From: Ramlibacter sp. Leaf400
GTDB taxonomy: Bacteria; Pseudomonadota; Gammaproteobacteria; Burkholderiales; Burkholderiaceae_C
Length of the DNA: 64,000 nt
Assembly: GCF_001424545.1 (NCBI RefSeq)
Contig: NZ_LMQL01000011.1
Coordinates: 100,593-164,592 of the forward strand
Reading direction: 5' to 3'
A program made the translations under genes and the position numbers. Under the pieces are notes generated by a model that saw only the letters and a list, made by a program, of their open reading frames with translations, was not told the DNA's origin and made no database searches. Below, in pieces: positions 1 to 10,108 of this stretch. The first letter of the stretch is position 1. Each line of letters starts with the position of its first letter.

Positions 1-64
1 ACTTGCACCAACGCGGCCCCATCCGCCGGGGCGGACAGGATTTACCCGCGCGAAACACGCTGGC

Positions 65-1045
65 TCAGCCGCCCGTCTTCACCACCAGCCGGCCGCGCAC
101 CTGCCCGGCCATGAGGCGCTGCGCATGCCCGATCGCATCGGCCAGCGGGATCTCGGTGGTGATCGCCTCCAGGAGCTTCGGGTCGAGGTCGCGCGCCAGC
201 CGCGACCAGGCCTGCTCGCGCAAGGGCATCGGCGCCAGCACGCTCTCGACGCCCAGCAGGCTCACGGCACGCAGGATGAAGGGCGCCACGGTCGCCGGCA
301 GGTCCATGCCCTGGGCCAGCCCGCAGGCCGCGACGGCGCCGCGGTAACGCGTCTGCGCGCAGGCATTGGCCAGCGTGTGGCTGCCCACCGCGTCGACCAC
401 GCCGGCCCAGCGCTCCTTCTGCAGCGGCTTGCCGGGCGCGGAAAGTTCGGCGCGGTCGATGACGGCGGACGCGCCCAGCTGCCGCAGGAAGCCCTCTTCG
501 CCCGCCTTGCCGGTGGCCGCGACCACGCGGTGCCCGAGCCGGGCCAGCACCGCGATCGCGATCGAACCGACGCCGCCGGTCGCGCCCGTCACCAGCACCT
601 CGCCATCTCCCGGCTTCAGGCCGTGCTTCTCGAGCGCCAGGATGCACAGCATGGCGGTGTAGCCGGCCGTGCCGATGGCCATCGCCTGGCGCGTCGTGAA
701 GGCCTCGGGCAGGCGCACCAGCCACTCGCCCTTCAGTCGGGCGCGGCCGGCCAGGCAGCCCTTGTGCGCCTCGCCCACGCCGAAGCCGTTGAGCACGACT
801 TCGTCGCCGGGCTTCCACTTGGGCGAGGCGCTCTCCACCACGCGGCCCGCGCCGTCGATGCCGGCCACCATGGGCCAGCTGCGCACGATGGGCGAGCGGT
901 TGGTGATCGCCAGGGCGTCCTTGTAGTTCAGCGTGGAATACGCCACCTCGACGGTGACGTCGCCCTCGGGCAGGAAGTCGTCGCCGACCTCGCGGACGGC
1001 CGCCGAGAATTCCGGGGCCTTGTCCAGCACGAGGGCCTTGAACAT
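65..1045 (-). CDS. acuI: Acrylyl-CoA reductase / YhdH-type quinone oxidoreductase
   Basis: A 326-residue zinc-independent medium-chain dehydrogenase/reductase. The N-terminus (MFKALVLDK, then STLNYKDAL) is typical of the AcuI/YhdH subfamily, and a Rossmann loop TGATGGVGS lies near residue 150. AcuI proteins reduce acryloyl-CoA to propionyl-CoA with NADPH, which removes a toxic intermediate, so that is the likely role in the cytosol. The real substrate cannot be read from sequence. The gene starts 6 bp after a small membrane-protein gene on the same strand, so the two are probably co-transcribed. The subfamily call is firm; the physiological substrate is inferred. Confidence 0.85.
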   Translation of the reverse strand: MFKALVLDKAPEFSAAVREVGDDFLPEGDVTVEVAYSTLNYKDALAITNRSPIVRSWPMVAGIDGAGRVVESASPKWKPGDEVVLNGFGVGEAHKGCLAGRARLKGEWLVRLPEAFTTRQAMAIGTAGYTAMLCILALEKHGLKPGDGEVLVTGATGGVGSIAIAVLARLGHRVVAATGKAGEEGFLRQLGASAVIDRAELSAPGKPLQKERWAGVVDAVGSHTLANACAQTRYRGAVAACGLAQGMDLPATVAPFILRAVSLLGVESVLAPMPLREQAWSRLARDLDPKLLEAITTEIPLADAIGHAQRLMAGQVRGRLVVKTGG

Positions 1046-1051
1046 CGCGGG

Positions 1052-1342
1052 CTACTTCGGCTCGACGTCGGTGATGTCGCGCACCGGCACGCGCGCACGT
1101 CGCGGCACGTAGCCGGGGGCCGGGCGGGCGCTTTCGCTCCAGCCGCCCGGGGCGCCGCGGCGGCGCGCGGCGGCGAGCAGGACGGACCACACGGGTTTGC
1201 CGCCCAGGCGGACCCAGCCGGAGTGCAGCAGCCACAGCACGGCGCCGACGAAGCTGACGACCAGCATGCCGGCGGCGACCACCAGGCCGGCCGCCAGGGC
1301 CAGCAGGTGCATCAGGAAGGCGAGGAAAGCGGGCATTCGCAA
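1052..1342 (-). CDS. Small hypothetical membrane protein
   Basis: A 96-residue protein that I do not recognise. Residues 5 to about 45 are strongly hydrophobic and could form two membrane-spanning helices (FLAFLMHLLALAAGL and a following valine/leucine-rich stretch). The C-terminal half is soluble, rich in arginine and proline, and ends in an acidic tail. It lies directly upstream of the acuI-like gene with a 6-bp gap and downstream of clpB, on the same strand. The reading frame has typical high-GC codon usage and an ATG start. No function is proposed. Confidence 0.6.
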   Translation of the reverse strand: MRMPAFLAFLMHLLALAAGLVVAAGMLVVSFVGAVLWLLHSGWVRLGGKPVWSVLLAAARRRGAPGGWSESARPAPGYVPRRARVPVRDITDVEPK

Positions 1343-1445
1343 AAAGTCTCTCGTGAAACGTCGCTGGAAGAGTCCAGTTTGGCCCGCCCCGGCGGACCGG
1401 GCAAGCGGGCCCGGATTTGCCCCTGACCGCCGTCGGCTACTGGCC

Positions 1446-4070
<2,625 letters not shown>

Positions 4071-4093
4071 GGATGGACCTCCGTTGCCCTCGA

Positions 4094-4121
4094 AGCTTAG
4101 GCTTGTCCATTGGTTTTCAAG
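4094..4121 (-). promoter_or_regulatory. Candidate sigma-32 (heat-shock) promoter of clpB
   Basis: On the minus strand CTTGAAA (4121-4115) matches the RpoH -35 consensus exactly. Twelve bases further on, GCCTAAGCT (4102-4094) is a weak match to the CCCCATNT -10. Its position 24-51 bp upstream of the clpB start fits a heat-shock promoter. The -10 element is the weak part of the call. Confidence 0.5.
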
Positions 4122-4178
4122 GGTTACCGGGTGCGCCATGGCTCAGCGGCGGCACTGTCCAGAAACTAGAATCGCGGG

Positions 4179-4757
4179 ATGCAGATCCACCAGGTGTCGG
4201 TGACCTACCAGGCCGAGCAGGACCGCCTGCTGCTGCGCGTGAGCAGCACCACCGGCGATGAGATGCGGCTGTGGCTCACGCGCCGGCTCATGATCGGGCT
4301 GTGGCCCCTGCTGACCCGGCTGCAGACCGAGCAGCTGCTGCGAAGCGAGGCCGGCGCCGCTTCCATGGACCTGAGCGACCAGGAGCTGCGGCGCATGCTC
4401 ACGGAATTTCGCAAGGAGGAGTTCCTGCAGCGGGCCGACTTCGACACCCCTTACGAGGACAAGGGCAGCCACCCGCTGGGCAGCGAGCCGCTGCTGGTGA
4501 CCGACATCGACGCCTCGCCCCTGCCCAACGGCCGGCTGCGCCTGGCATTCAACGAGCGCGGGGCGGTGGCCGGCGGCGACAAGCCGCGCGGCTTCCAGCT
4601 CGAGATGGACCTGCGGCTGGTGCAGGGCATGATGCACCTGCTCGAGCAGTCGCTGGTGCGCGCGCAGTGGCGCGAACCCTTCGTCATGCCCACCTCGCCC
4701 GCCGTCGAGGGCGCCGAGGCGGAGTTCGGCGAAGAGCGGCCGCGCTACCTCAACTGA
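4179..4757 (+). CDS. Conserved hypothetical protein
   Basis: A 192-residue soluble protein without signal peptide or membrane segment. It opens with [20 protein letters not shown] and contains a [12 protein letters not shown] segment, an acidic middle part and a possible C-terminal strand-rich half ending near residue 165. I believe it belongs to a family conserved in Burkholderiales with no assigned function, but I cannot name a domain. It diverges from clpB across a 108-bp gap and converges on the flavin monooxygenase gene, so it is probably a single-gene transcript. Confidence 0.7.
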   Translation: MQIHQVSVTYQAEQDRLLLRVSSTTGDEMRLWLTRRLMIGLWPLLTRLQTEQLLRSEAGAASMDLSDQELRRMLTEFRKEEFLQRADFDTPYEDKGSHPLGSEPLLVTDIDASPLPNGRLRLAFNERGAVAGGDKPRGFQLEMDLRLVQGMMHLLEQSLVRAQWREPFVMPTSPAVEGAEAEFGEERPRYLN

Positions 4758-4772
4758 GCGAAGGCTGCGGCC

Positions 4773-6005
4773 TCAGCCGCGCGGGCCGGGGTCCAGCGAA
4801 AAACCGGCGATCCGCTTGTACTCGTCCGAGATGCGGCGCAGCTCGTCCTGGCTGATCAGGTCGTCGATCGTGCCGGGGAAAGGCCGCCCGCCGCTGAGTT
4901 CGTCCGCGCGGATGTTGATGAAGTCCGGTGGCACCGAACGGTTGGTCTCCACGATGCGCGACGTAGGGCCCAGGCGCTGCGCCTCGTAGCGCGCCAGCGC
5001 CGCCACGCCGTCGCCGGCCGCCAGTTCCCCCGCCAGCACGCGCGCATCGATCAGCGCCTGGGCGGAGCCGTTGGAGCCGCGCGGGTACATCGGGTGGGCG
5101 GCGTCGCCCAGCAGCGTGACGCGGCCGAAGGTCCAGCGCGGCACCGGGTCGCGGTCCACCATCGGGTACTCGAAGATCTGCGCGGCGCCGCGGATCAGCG
5201 CCGGGACGTCGAGCCAGTCGTAGCGCCAGTCGGCGAACAGGTCGACGAAGTCTTCGGGGCTGCCGGCCCGGTTCCAGTCGTTCTTGGGTGCGCCCGTCCG
5301 CTGGATCTCGGCCACCCAGTTCACCAGCTGGCGCCCCTGGCCGTCGACGTTGTCGACGATCGGGTAGATCACCATCTTGCCGGTGCCGATGGAGCCGATG
5401 CGAAGGTAGCTGCGGCCGGTGAGGATGGGCGGGTGCAGCGTCACGCCGCGCCAGGTGTTGATGCCGGCGAAGGCGAGCTGCTCGTCCGGGTAGAACTGCC
5501 GGCGCACGGCGGAGTTGACGCCGTCGCACGCGACGGCCACATCGGCCTGCGCGGACGGGAGCGCCGCGCCGCCGCTGGTCTGCAGTCGCAGGGTGACGCC
5601 CTGCTCGTCCTGGTCGACGCCGATGCAGCGGTGGTCCAGGTGCACGGCCTGCGGCCCCAGGCGGTCCAGCACGGCCTGGTACAGCACGCGGTGCAGCTTG
5701 CCCCGGTGGAGGCCGATCTCCGGAAGTTCGTAGCCGGCGTGGCGGCCGCGCGGCTCGCGGTAGATGAACTGGCCCCAGCGGTTGAAGAACACGCTCTCCA
5801 GGTTCTCGATGCCCAGCGGCTCGACCTGGGCCTGCAGCCCGAGCGCCGCGATCTCGCGCATGGCGTGCGGCAGCAGCGTGATGCCCACGCCGATCTCGCG
5901 CACCTCGGGCACGGTCTCGTAGACGTCGCACGCGATCCCGTGGCGGTGCAGCGACAAGGCGAGCGCCAGGCCCCCGATGCCGCCGCCGATGATGGCTACG
6001 CGCAT
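4773..6005 (-). CDS. FAD-dependent monooxygenase (PHBH/salicylate hydroxylase type)
   Basis: A 410-residue class A flavoprotein monooxygenase. It has an N-terminal dinucleotide-binding GGGIGGLALA motif, a VACDGVNSAVR (DG) motif near residue 165 and an LLGDAAHPMYP (GD) motif near residue 295 that binds the FAD ribityl chain. Such enzymes hydroxylate aromatic or polycyclic rings using NAD(P)H and O2; the substrate is not predictable here. It starts 7 bp after the Bug receptor gene on the same strand, so solute capture and ring oxidation may share one transcript controlled by the divergent MarR gene. Confidence 0.88.
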   Translation of the reverse strand: MRVAIIGGGIGGLALALSLHRHGIACDVYETVPEVREIGVGITLLPHAMREIAALGLQAQVEPLGIENLESVFFNRWGQFIYREPRGRHAGYELPEIGLHRGKLHRVLYQAVLDRLGPQAVHLDHRCIGVDQDEQGVTLRLQTSGGAALPSAQADVAVACDGVNSAVRRQFYPDEQLAFAGINTWRGVTLHPPILTGRSYLRIGSIGTGKMVIYPIVDNVDGQGRQLVNWVAEIQRTGAPKNDWNRAGSPEDFVDLFADWRYDWLDVPALIRGAAQIFEYPMVDRDPVPRWTFGRVTLLGDAAHPMYPRGSNGSAQALIDARVLAGELAAGDGVAALARYEAQRLGPTSRIVETNRSVPPDFINIRADELSGGRPFPGTIDDLISQDELRRISDEYKRIAGFSLDPGPRG

Positions 6006-6012
6006 ACCTGCC

Positions 6013-7011
6013 TCATTCAGCCGTGATGCCTTGGGACTTGATCAGCTTGGCCCAGCGCTCCGCGTCCTGCTCGACCAGGCGGCGGAAGTCCTCGGGCGTG
6101 CTGCTGGCGGGGTCCATGCCCTGAGTCTCGAAGGCGGTGCGCACCTCGGGCAGCGCCAGGATGTCCTTGAGCTCGCGGTTCAGGCGCGCCACGAAGTCCG
6201 GCGCCGTGCCGGGCGGGGCGAAGATGCCGTACCACATGTCGACGTTGACATTGCCGGCGCGCGCCTCGGTGAGCGTGGGCACCTGAGGCAGCAGCGCGTG
6301 GCGCTTCTCGCTGCCGATGCCCAGGGCCACCAGCTTGCCCGTCTTGACGTGCGGCAGCGCCACGTGGATGGGCAGGAACATCAGCTCGACCTGCCCGCCC
6401 AGCAGGTCGGTCACGGCCCCGGCCGTGCCGCGGTAGGGCACGTGGGTGACGGAGATGCCGCTGGTGGCCTTGAAGAGCTCCATCGACAGGTGATGCGGCG
6501 TGCCCACGCCGGGGCTGGCGTAGTTGATGGTGCCGGGCCTGGCCTTGGCGGCCTGCACCAGGTCGGCCGCCGTGCGCCAGCCGGCATTGGCGTGCGTCAC
6601 CAGCAGCAGCTGGCCCCAGCTGGTGAGCGACACCGGGGTGAGGTCCCTGACCGGGTCGAACGGCAGCTTGGGGTAGAGGCTGCGGTTCATCACCAGCGTG
6701 TTGACGCTGACCAGCAGCGTGTTGCCGTTGGGCGCGGCGCGCACCACCGCTTCGGTGCCGATGTTGCCGGAGGCGCCGGCACGGTTGTCCACCACCACCG
6801 TGCGGCCCAGCCGTTCGCCCAGGCGGGGCCCGACGGTGCGGGCGATCAGGTCGATGCCCGTGCCGGGCGTGAAAGGCACGATCAGCCGCAGCGGCTGGGC
6901 GCCTGCGCCACCCCCGGCGGCGGGCGGCTGCGCTGCGGGCTGCGCGTGCAGCGCCGTGGCGGCCGCACCCAGCCCCAGGGCCAGCAGGAGACGACGGGAG
7001 ATGCTCGGCAT
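6013..7011 (-). CDS. Tripartite tricarboxylate transporter receptor (Bug/TctC family)
   Basis: A 332-residue periplasmic solute-binding protein. The N-terminus MPSISRRLLLALG followed by an alanine-rich stretch is a signal peptide, perhaps Tat-like because of the paired arginines, with cleavage after ALHAQ. The mature part carries Bug landmarks: IVPFTPGTGIDLIAR, VVVDNRAGASGNIG and NYASPGVGTPHHL. No TctA/TctB membrane partners are in the window, as is usual for orphan Bug proteins in Burkholderiales. Start 7011 is chosen because GGAG lies 6 bases upstream; an in-frame ATG at 7035 lacks this. It precedes the monooxygenase gene by 7 bp. Confidence 0.9.
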   Translation of the reverse strand: MPSISRRLLLALGLGAAATALHAQPAAQPPAAGGGAGAQPLRLIVPFTPGTGIDLIARTVGPRLGERLGRTVVVDNRAGASGNIGTEAVVRAAPNGNTLLVSVNTLVMNRSLYPKLPFDPVRDLTPVSLTSWGQLLLVTHANAGWRTAADLVQAAKARPGTINYASPGVGTPHHLSMELFKATSGISVTHVPYRGTAGAVTDLLGGQVELMFLPIHVALPHVKTGKLVALGIGSEKRHALLPQVPTLTEARAGNVNVDMWYGIFAPPGTAPDFVARLNRELKDILALPEVRTAFETQGMDPASSTPEDFRRLVEQDAERWAKLIKSQGITAE

Positions 7012-7033
7012 CGCAGGCTCCACTTGAGTTCGC

Positions 7034-7603
7034 ATGCTAACGAGTATGGCGACCGGGGACCGCAAGGCACAATCCACGGATTCCCTAGCCGAGCCACCGC
7101 CCGCCCCCGTGCCCACTTCCGCCTCCCGCACCACCACCCTTTCGCGCCTGTACGCCCGGCCCGGCTTCCTGCTGCGCCGCGCGCACCAGATCTCCGCCGC
7201 GGTGTTCGAGGACGAGTGCCGCGACCTCCAGCTGACGCCGGCCCAGTTCGGCGTGCTCACCGTGCTCAAGTCGCACCCCGGGCTGGGCCAGTCGAACCTG
7301 GCGCGCGCGCTGGGCTTCGACAAGGTGACGGTGCTGCGCGTGCTGCGCGGCCTGGAGTCGCGCGGCCTGGTCGAACGCGAGTCCTCGGCCGGACGGCGCA
7401 ACGTGTCGGTGCAGCTCACTCCGGCCGGCTCGCGCACCCTGGAGAGCGCGCAGAAGCCCGCCGAGCGCGCCTACCGCCGCCTGATGGCCCCGCTGGACCG
7501 CGAGCAGCAGCAACAGCTGCTGGCGCTGCTGCAGCTGCTGACCGGCGAACTGGAAGACGAGGCGCGGGCCGCCTTCGTGCCCCCCGCGCGGCAGGAAGGC
7601 TGA
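7034..7603 (+). CDS. MarR-family transcriptional regulator
   Basis: Up to 189 residues with a MarR winged helix: GFLLRRAHQISAAVFEDE (helix 1), LTPAQFGVLTVL, a recognition helix in GFDKVTVLRVLRGLESRGL and the wing region ERESSAGRRNVSVQLT. These proteins are usually dimeric repressors released by small phenolic ligands. The gene diverges from the Bug/monooxygenase genes and probably controls them. The start is uncertain: ATG at 7034 or 7046, or GTG at 7109, which would leave a normal 97-bp divergent promoter region. None has a clear ribosome-binding site. It ends 9 bp before the convergent moaE. Confidence 0.88.
   Translation: MLTSMATGDRKAQSTDSLAEPPPAPVPTSASRTTTLSRLYARPGFLLRRAHQISAAVFEDECRDLQLTPAQFGVLTVLKSHPGLGQSNLARALGFDKVTVLRVLRGLESRGLVERESSAGRRNVSVQLTPAGSRTLESAQKPAERAYRRLMAPLDREQQQQLLALLQLLTGELEDEARAAFVPPARQEG
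7043..7072 (-). promoter_or_regulatory. Candidate promoter of the Bug-monooxygenase operon
   Basis: On the minus strand TTGTGC (7072-7067) and CATACT (7048-7043) are separated by 18 bp and lie about 35-60 bp upstream of the Bug start. The region overlaps the proposed 5' end of the MarR gene, which is what one expects if the regulator controls the divergent operon. Confidence 0.35.
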
Positions 7604-7612
7604 GGGGCCCGT

Positions 7613-8098
7613 TCAGCCGGCGTTGCCGGCGCGGATGCCCCAGCGCGCCAGGGCCTGGTCGTCGCTCACGCGCGCATCGACCCACTGCTCGCCCTGCGGC
7701 GTGCGTTCCTTCTTCCAGAACGGCGCCTGCGTCTTGAGGTAGTCCATCAGGAACTCGCAGGACTGGAAGCTCTGGCCGCGGTGGGCCGAAGTGACGGCGG
7801 CCAGCACGATCTGGTCGCCCGGCATCAGCAGGCCGACGCGGTGCACCACGCGTGCGGCGAAGATGTCGAAGCGCCTGTGCGCCTCGTCGATCATGGCCTC
7901 GATCGCCTTCTCGGTCATGCCCGGGTAGTGCTCGAGTTCCATCGACAGCACCGGGCTGTCGCTGCCCTGGTTGGCCGTGCGCACGGTGCCGACGAAGCTG
8001 CAGACCGCGCCGACCCGGTGGTCCTGGCGACGCAGCGCCTCGAGTTCGGCCGACACGTCGAAGTCGGCGGCCTGGATGGACACGCGCGGCGCGGCCAT
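7613..8098 (-). CDS. moaE: Molybdopterin synthase catalytic subunit MoaE
   Basis: A 161-residue large subunit of molybdopterin synthase, which inserts two dithiolene sulfurs into cyclic pyranopterin monophosphate. Family landmarks are VGAVCSFVGTVR, LELEHYPGMTEKAI-like text, RVGLLMPGDQIV and the lysine-rich KTQAPFWKKE near residue 130 that holds active-site lysines. Length agrees with E. coli MoaE (150). Its ATG starts 1 bp after the moaD stop, so the two subunits are translated together. It is the last gene of the minus-strand hom-thrC-mobB-moeA-moaD-moaE block. Confidence 0.96.
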   Translation of the reverse strand: MAAPRVSIQAADFDVSAELEALRRQDHRVGAVCSFVGTVRTANQGSDSPVLSMELEHYPGMTEKAIEAMIDEAHRRFDIFAARVVHRVGLLMPGDQIVLAAVTSAHRGQSFQSCEFLMDYLKTQAPFWKKERTPQGEQWVDARVSDDQALARWGIRAGNAG

Positions 8099-8099
8099 C

Positions 8100-8354
8100 T
8101 CAGCCTCCGGTGACGGGCGGGAAGAAGGCGACCTCGCCGCCTTCGCGCAGGGCCGTGTCGTCGTCCGCCATCACCTGGTCCAGCGCCATGCGCACCGCCT
8201 TGCCACCGCCCAGCGCCTGGGCATAGGGCTCGCCCAGCGCGACCAGTTCGTCGCGCAGCGCGGCCAGGCTGGCCGCCGCGGTCTGTCGCTCCTCGCCCCC
8301 GCGGCCCATGGCCTCGCGCACCGAGGCGAAGTAACGCAGCTGGATCTTCTTCAT
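8100..8354 (-). CDS. moaD: Molybdopterin synthase sulfur carrier subunit MoaD
   Basis: An 84-residue ubiquitin-like protein opening MKKIQLRYFASVREAMG and ending in the required Gly-Gly (PPVTGG). The C-terminal glycine is thiocarboxylated and donates sulfur to MoaE for dithiolene formation. Its ATG overlaps the moeA stop in an ATGA junction, so translation is coupled. MoaE follows after 1 bp. It is easily missed because the same frame is open far upstream in the antiparallel shadow of moeA. Confidence 0.95.
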   Translation of the reverse strand: MKKIQLRYFASVREAMGRGGEERQTAAASLAALRDELVALGEPYAQALGGGKAVRMALDQVMADDDTALREGGEVAFFPPVTGG

Positions 8355-9574
8355 GACAGCAGCTCCGCGAGCGGCAGGAAGCGCACGGCGTCGCCGCGCG
8401 CAATGGCCTGGCCGGGCGGGTTGTCGACGAAGCCGTCGCACCAGACCGTGGAGGTCAGCACGCCCGAGCTCTGGTTGGGGAACAGCTGCAGCACGCCCTG
8501 GGCATCGCGCCGAACGCGCAGGAACTCGCGCCGCTTGTCCGGCCGCTTCCAGTCGAAGCCGGCCTGGAGCGTGACCGCCGCGGGCGCGAACGCGGTCGCG
8601 CCCTGCAGCTTGAGCAGGAAGGGCCGCACCAGCAGCAGGAAGGTGATGAAGCTGGACACCGGGTTGCCGGGCAGGCCGAGGAAGTGGGCCTGGCCCACCT
8701 TGCCGTACGCGAAGGGCTTGCCGGGCTTCATCGCGATCTGCCAGAAGTCGAGCGAGCCGAGCTGCTCGACGGCGGGCTTGATGTGGTCCTCTTCCCCCAC
8801 CGACACGCCACCGCTGGTGAGGATGACGTCGTGGCCCTCGGCCGCGGTGCGCAGCGCCTGCACGGTCGCTTCGCGGTTGTCCGGCACGATGCCCAGGTCG
8901 CCCAGCTCGCAGCCGCAGCGCGCCAGCAGCTGGCGCAGGAAGAAGCGGTTGGAGTTGTAGATCGCGCCGGGCGGCATGCGCTCGGGCGGCACGGTGCCGG
9001 GCATCACCAGCTCGTCGCCGGTGGAGAACAGCGCCACTTTCGGCCGCCGCGCCACCTGCAGCCGGTCGCAGCCGATGCCGGCGGCCAGGCCGCAGGCGGC
9101 CGGGCCCAGCCGGTGGCCGCGCTGCAGCACCACGGCGCCGCGGGTGACGTCCTCGCCCGCGCGGCGGATCCACTGCCCTTCCGCGGGCACGGTCTGGATG
9201 CGCACGGCCGACTCGCCCACCGCCTCGGTCTGCTCCTGCATCACGATGGCATCGGCGCCTTCGGGCACCGGCGCGCCGGTGAAGATGCGGGCCACGGTGC
9301 CGGGCGGCAGCGGCTGCGCCGCCTGGCCGGCCGGGATGCGCTGGCTCACCGGCAGCACCACGCCCTCGTCGGGGATCTCGGCGCGGCGGACGGCATAACC
9401 GTCCATGGCGCTGTTGTCCTGCGGCGGGATCTGCAGCGGCGAGATCAGGTCCTGCGCCAGCACGCGGCCATCGGCGTCGAAGGTGGCGATGCGCTCGACA
9501 CCGGACAGCGGAACCGCACGGCCCAGCAGGTCGGCCAAGGTCTCGTCCAGCGATCGCAGCGCCGGTCTCGTCAC
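8351..9574 (-). CDS. moeA: Molybdopterin molybdenumtransferase MoeA
   Basis: A 407-residue enzyme that inserts molybdate into adenylylated molybdopterin. Typical segments are SPLQIPPQDNSAMDGYA near the N-terminus, IFTGAPVPEGADAIV, VALFSTGDELV, NRFFLRQLL and VGEEDHIKP, and a C-terminal domain IV with GLPGNPVSSFITF. The GTG at 9574 (VTRPALRSLDE) is taken as the start because it overlaps the mobB stop in a GTGA junction; an ATG at 9625 would extend into mobB with no family-like residues. Its stop overlaps the moaD start. Confidence 0.95.
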   Translation of the reverse strand: MTRPALRSLDETLADLLGRAVPLSGVERIATFDADGRVLAQDLISPLQIPPQDNSAMDGYAVRRAEIPDEGVVLPVSQRIPAGQAAQPLPPGTVARIFTGAPVPEGADAIVMQEQTEAVGESAVRIQTVPAEGQWIRRAGEDVTRGAVVLQRGHRLGPAACGLAAGIGCDRLQVARRPKVALFSTGDELVMPGTVPPERMPPGAIYNSNRFFLRQLLARCGCELGDLGIVPDNREATVQALRTAAEGHDVILTSGGVSVGEEDHIKPAVEQLGSLDFWQIAMKPGKPFAYGKVGQAHFLGLPGNPVSSFITFLLLVRPFLLKLQGATAFAPAAVTLQAGFDWKRPDKRREFLRVRRDAQGVLQLFPNQSSGVLTSTVWCDGFVDNPPGQAIARGDAVRFLPLAELLS

Positions 9575-10104
9575 GCGTACATCTCCGGGTCGTATTCGAA
9601 ACGGTGGCCATTGTCGACCAGCCACTGCGCCATCGCATCCGGATCGTTCAGGTCCAGCACCGGGCGCAGGGTTGCTTCGGGCAGCTGGTCGGGCGTGTCG
9701 GTCGCGATCGCGGCGATGAAGTCGTCCTCCGGGTAGCGCGCCGCCTTGCCGGGCTCGGCCCGCCAGACCTCGACCTTGAGCAGGTTGCTCTGCTTGAAGC
9801 CTTCGACGATCACCCAGTCGACGCCGTCGTACAGCTCGGCGATCAGCTGGTGCACGGTGAGCTGGGCCTCCCGCTCGAACTCGCGCACCAGCGCCAGGCG
9901 GCGCCGCGACGCGACCACCACCTCGAAGGCGCCCGCTTCGCGATGCCGGTAGGTGTCCTTGCCGGGATGGTCGATGTCGAAGCTGTGGTGCGCATGCTTG
10001 ACCACCGAGACGCGCAGCCCGCGCAGCTTGAGCGCGGGGATGAGGCGCTCGATCAGCGTGGTCTTGCCAGAGCCGGAGTACCCGGCGAAGCCGACGACTT
10101 TCAT
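9571..10104 (-). CDS. mobB: Molybdopterin-guanine dinucleotide biosynthesis adaptor MobB
   Basis: A 177-residue GTP-binding adaptor that assists MobA in attaching GMP to the molybdenum cofactor. It starts MKVVGFAGYSGSGKTT, with the P-loop lysine at residue 14, and has the conserved VSVVKHAHH segment (near residue 40) and DWVIVEGFKQ (near residue 110). mobA is not in the window. It sits 4 bp after thrC and overlaps moeA by 4 bp, so the cofactor genes appear to be read through from the threonine genes. Confidence 0.94.
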   Translation of the reverse strand: MKVVGFAGYSGSGKTTLIERLIPALKLRGLRVSVVKHAHHSFDIDHPGKDTYRHREAGAFEVVVASRRRLALVREFEREAQLTVHQLIAELYDGVDWVIVEGFKQSNLLKVEVWRAEPGKAARYPEDDFIAAIATDTPDQLPEATLRPVLDLNDPDAMAQWLVDNGHRFEYDPEMYA

Positions 10105-10108
10105 GCGG

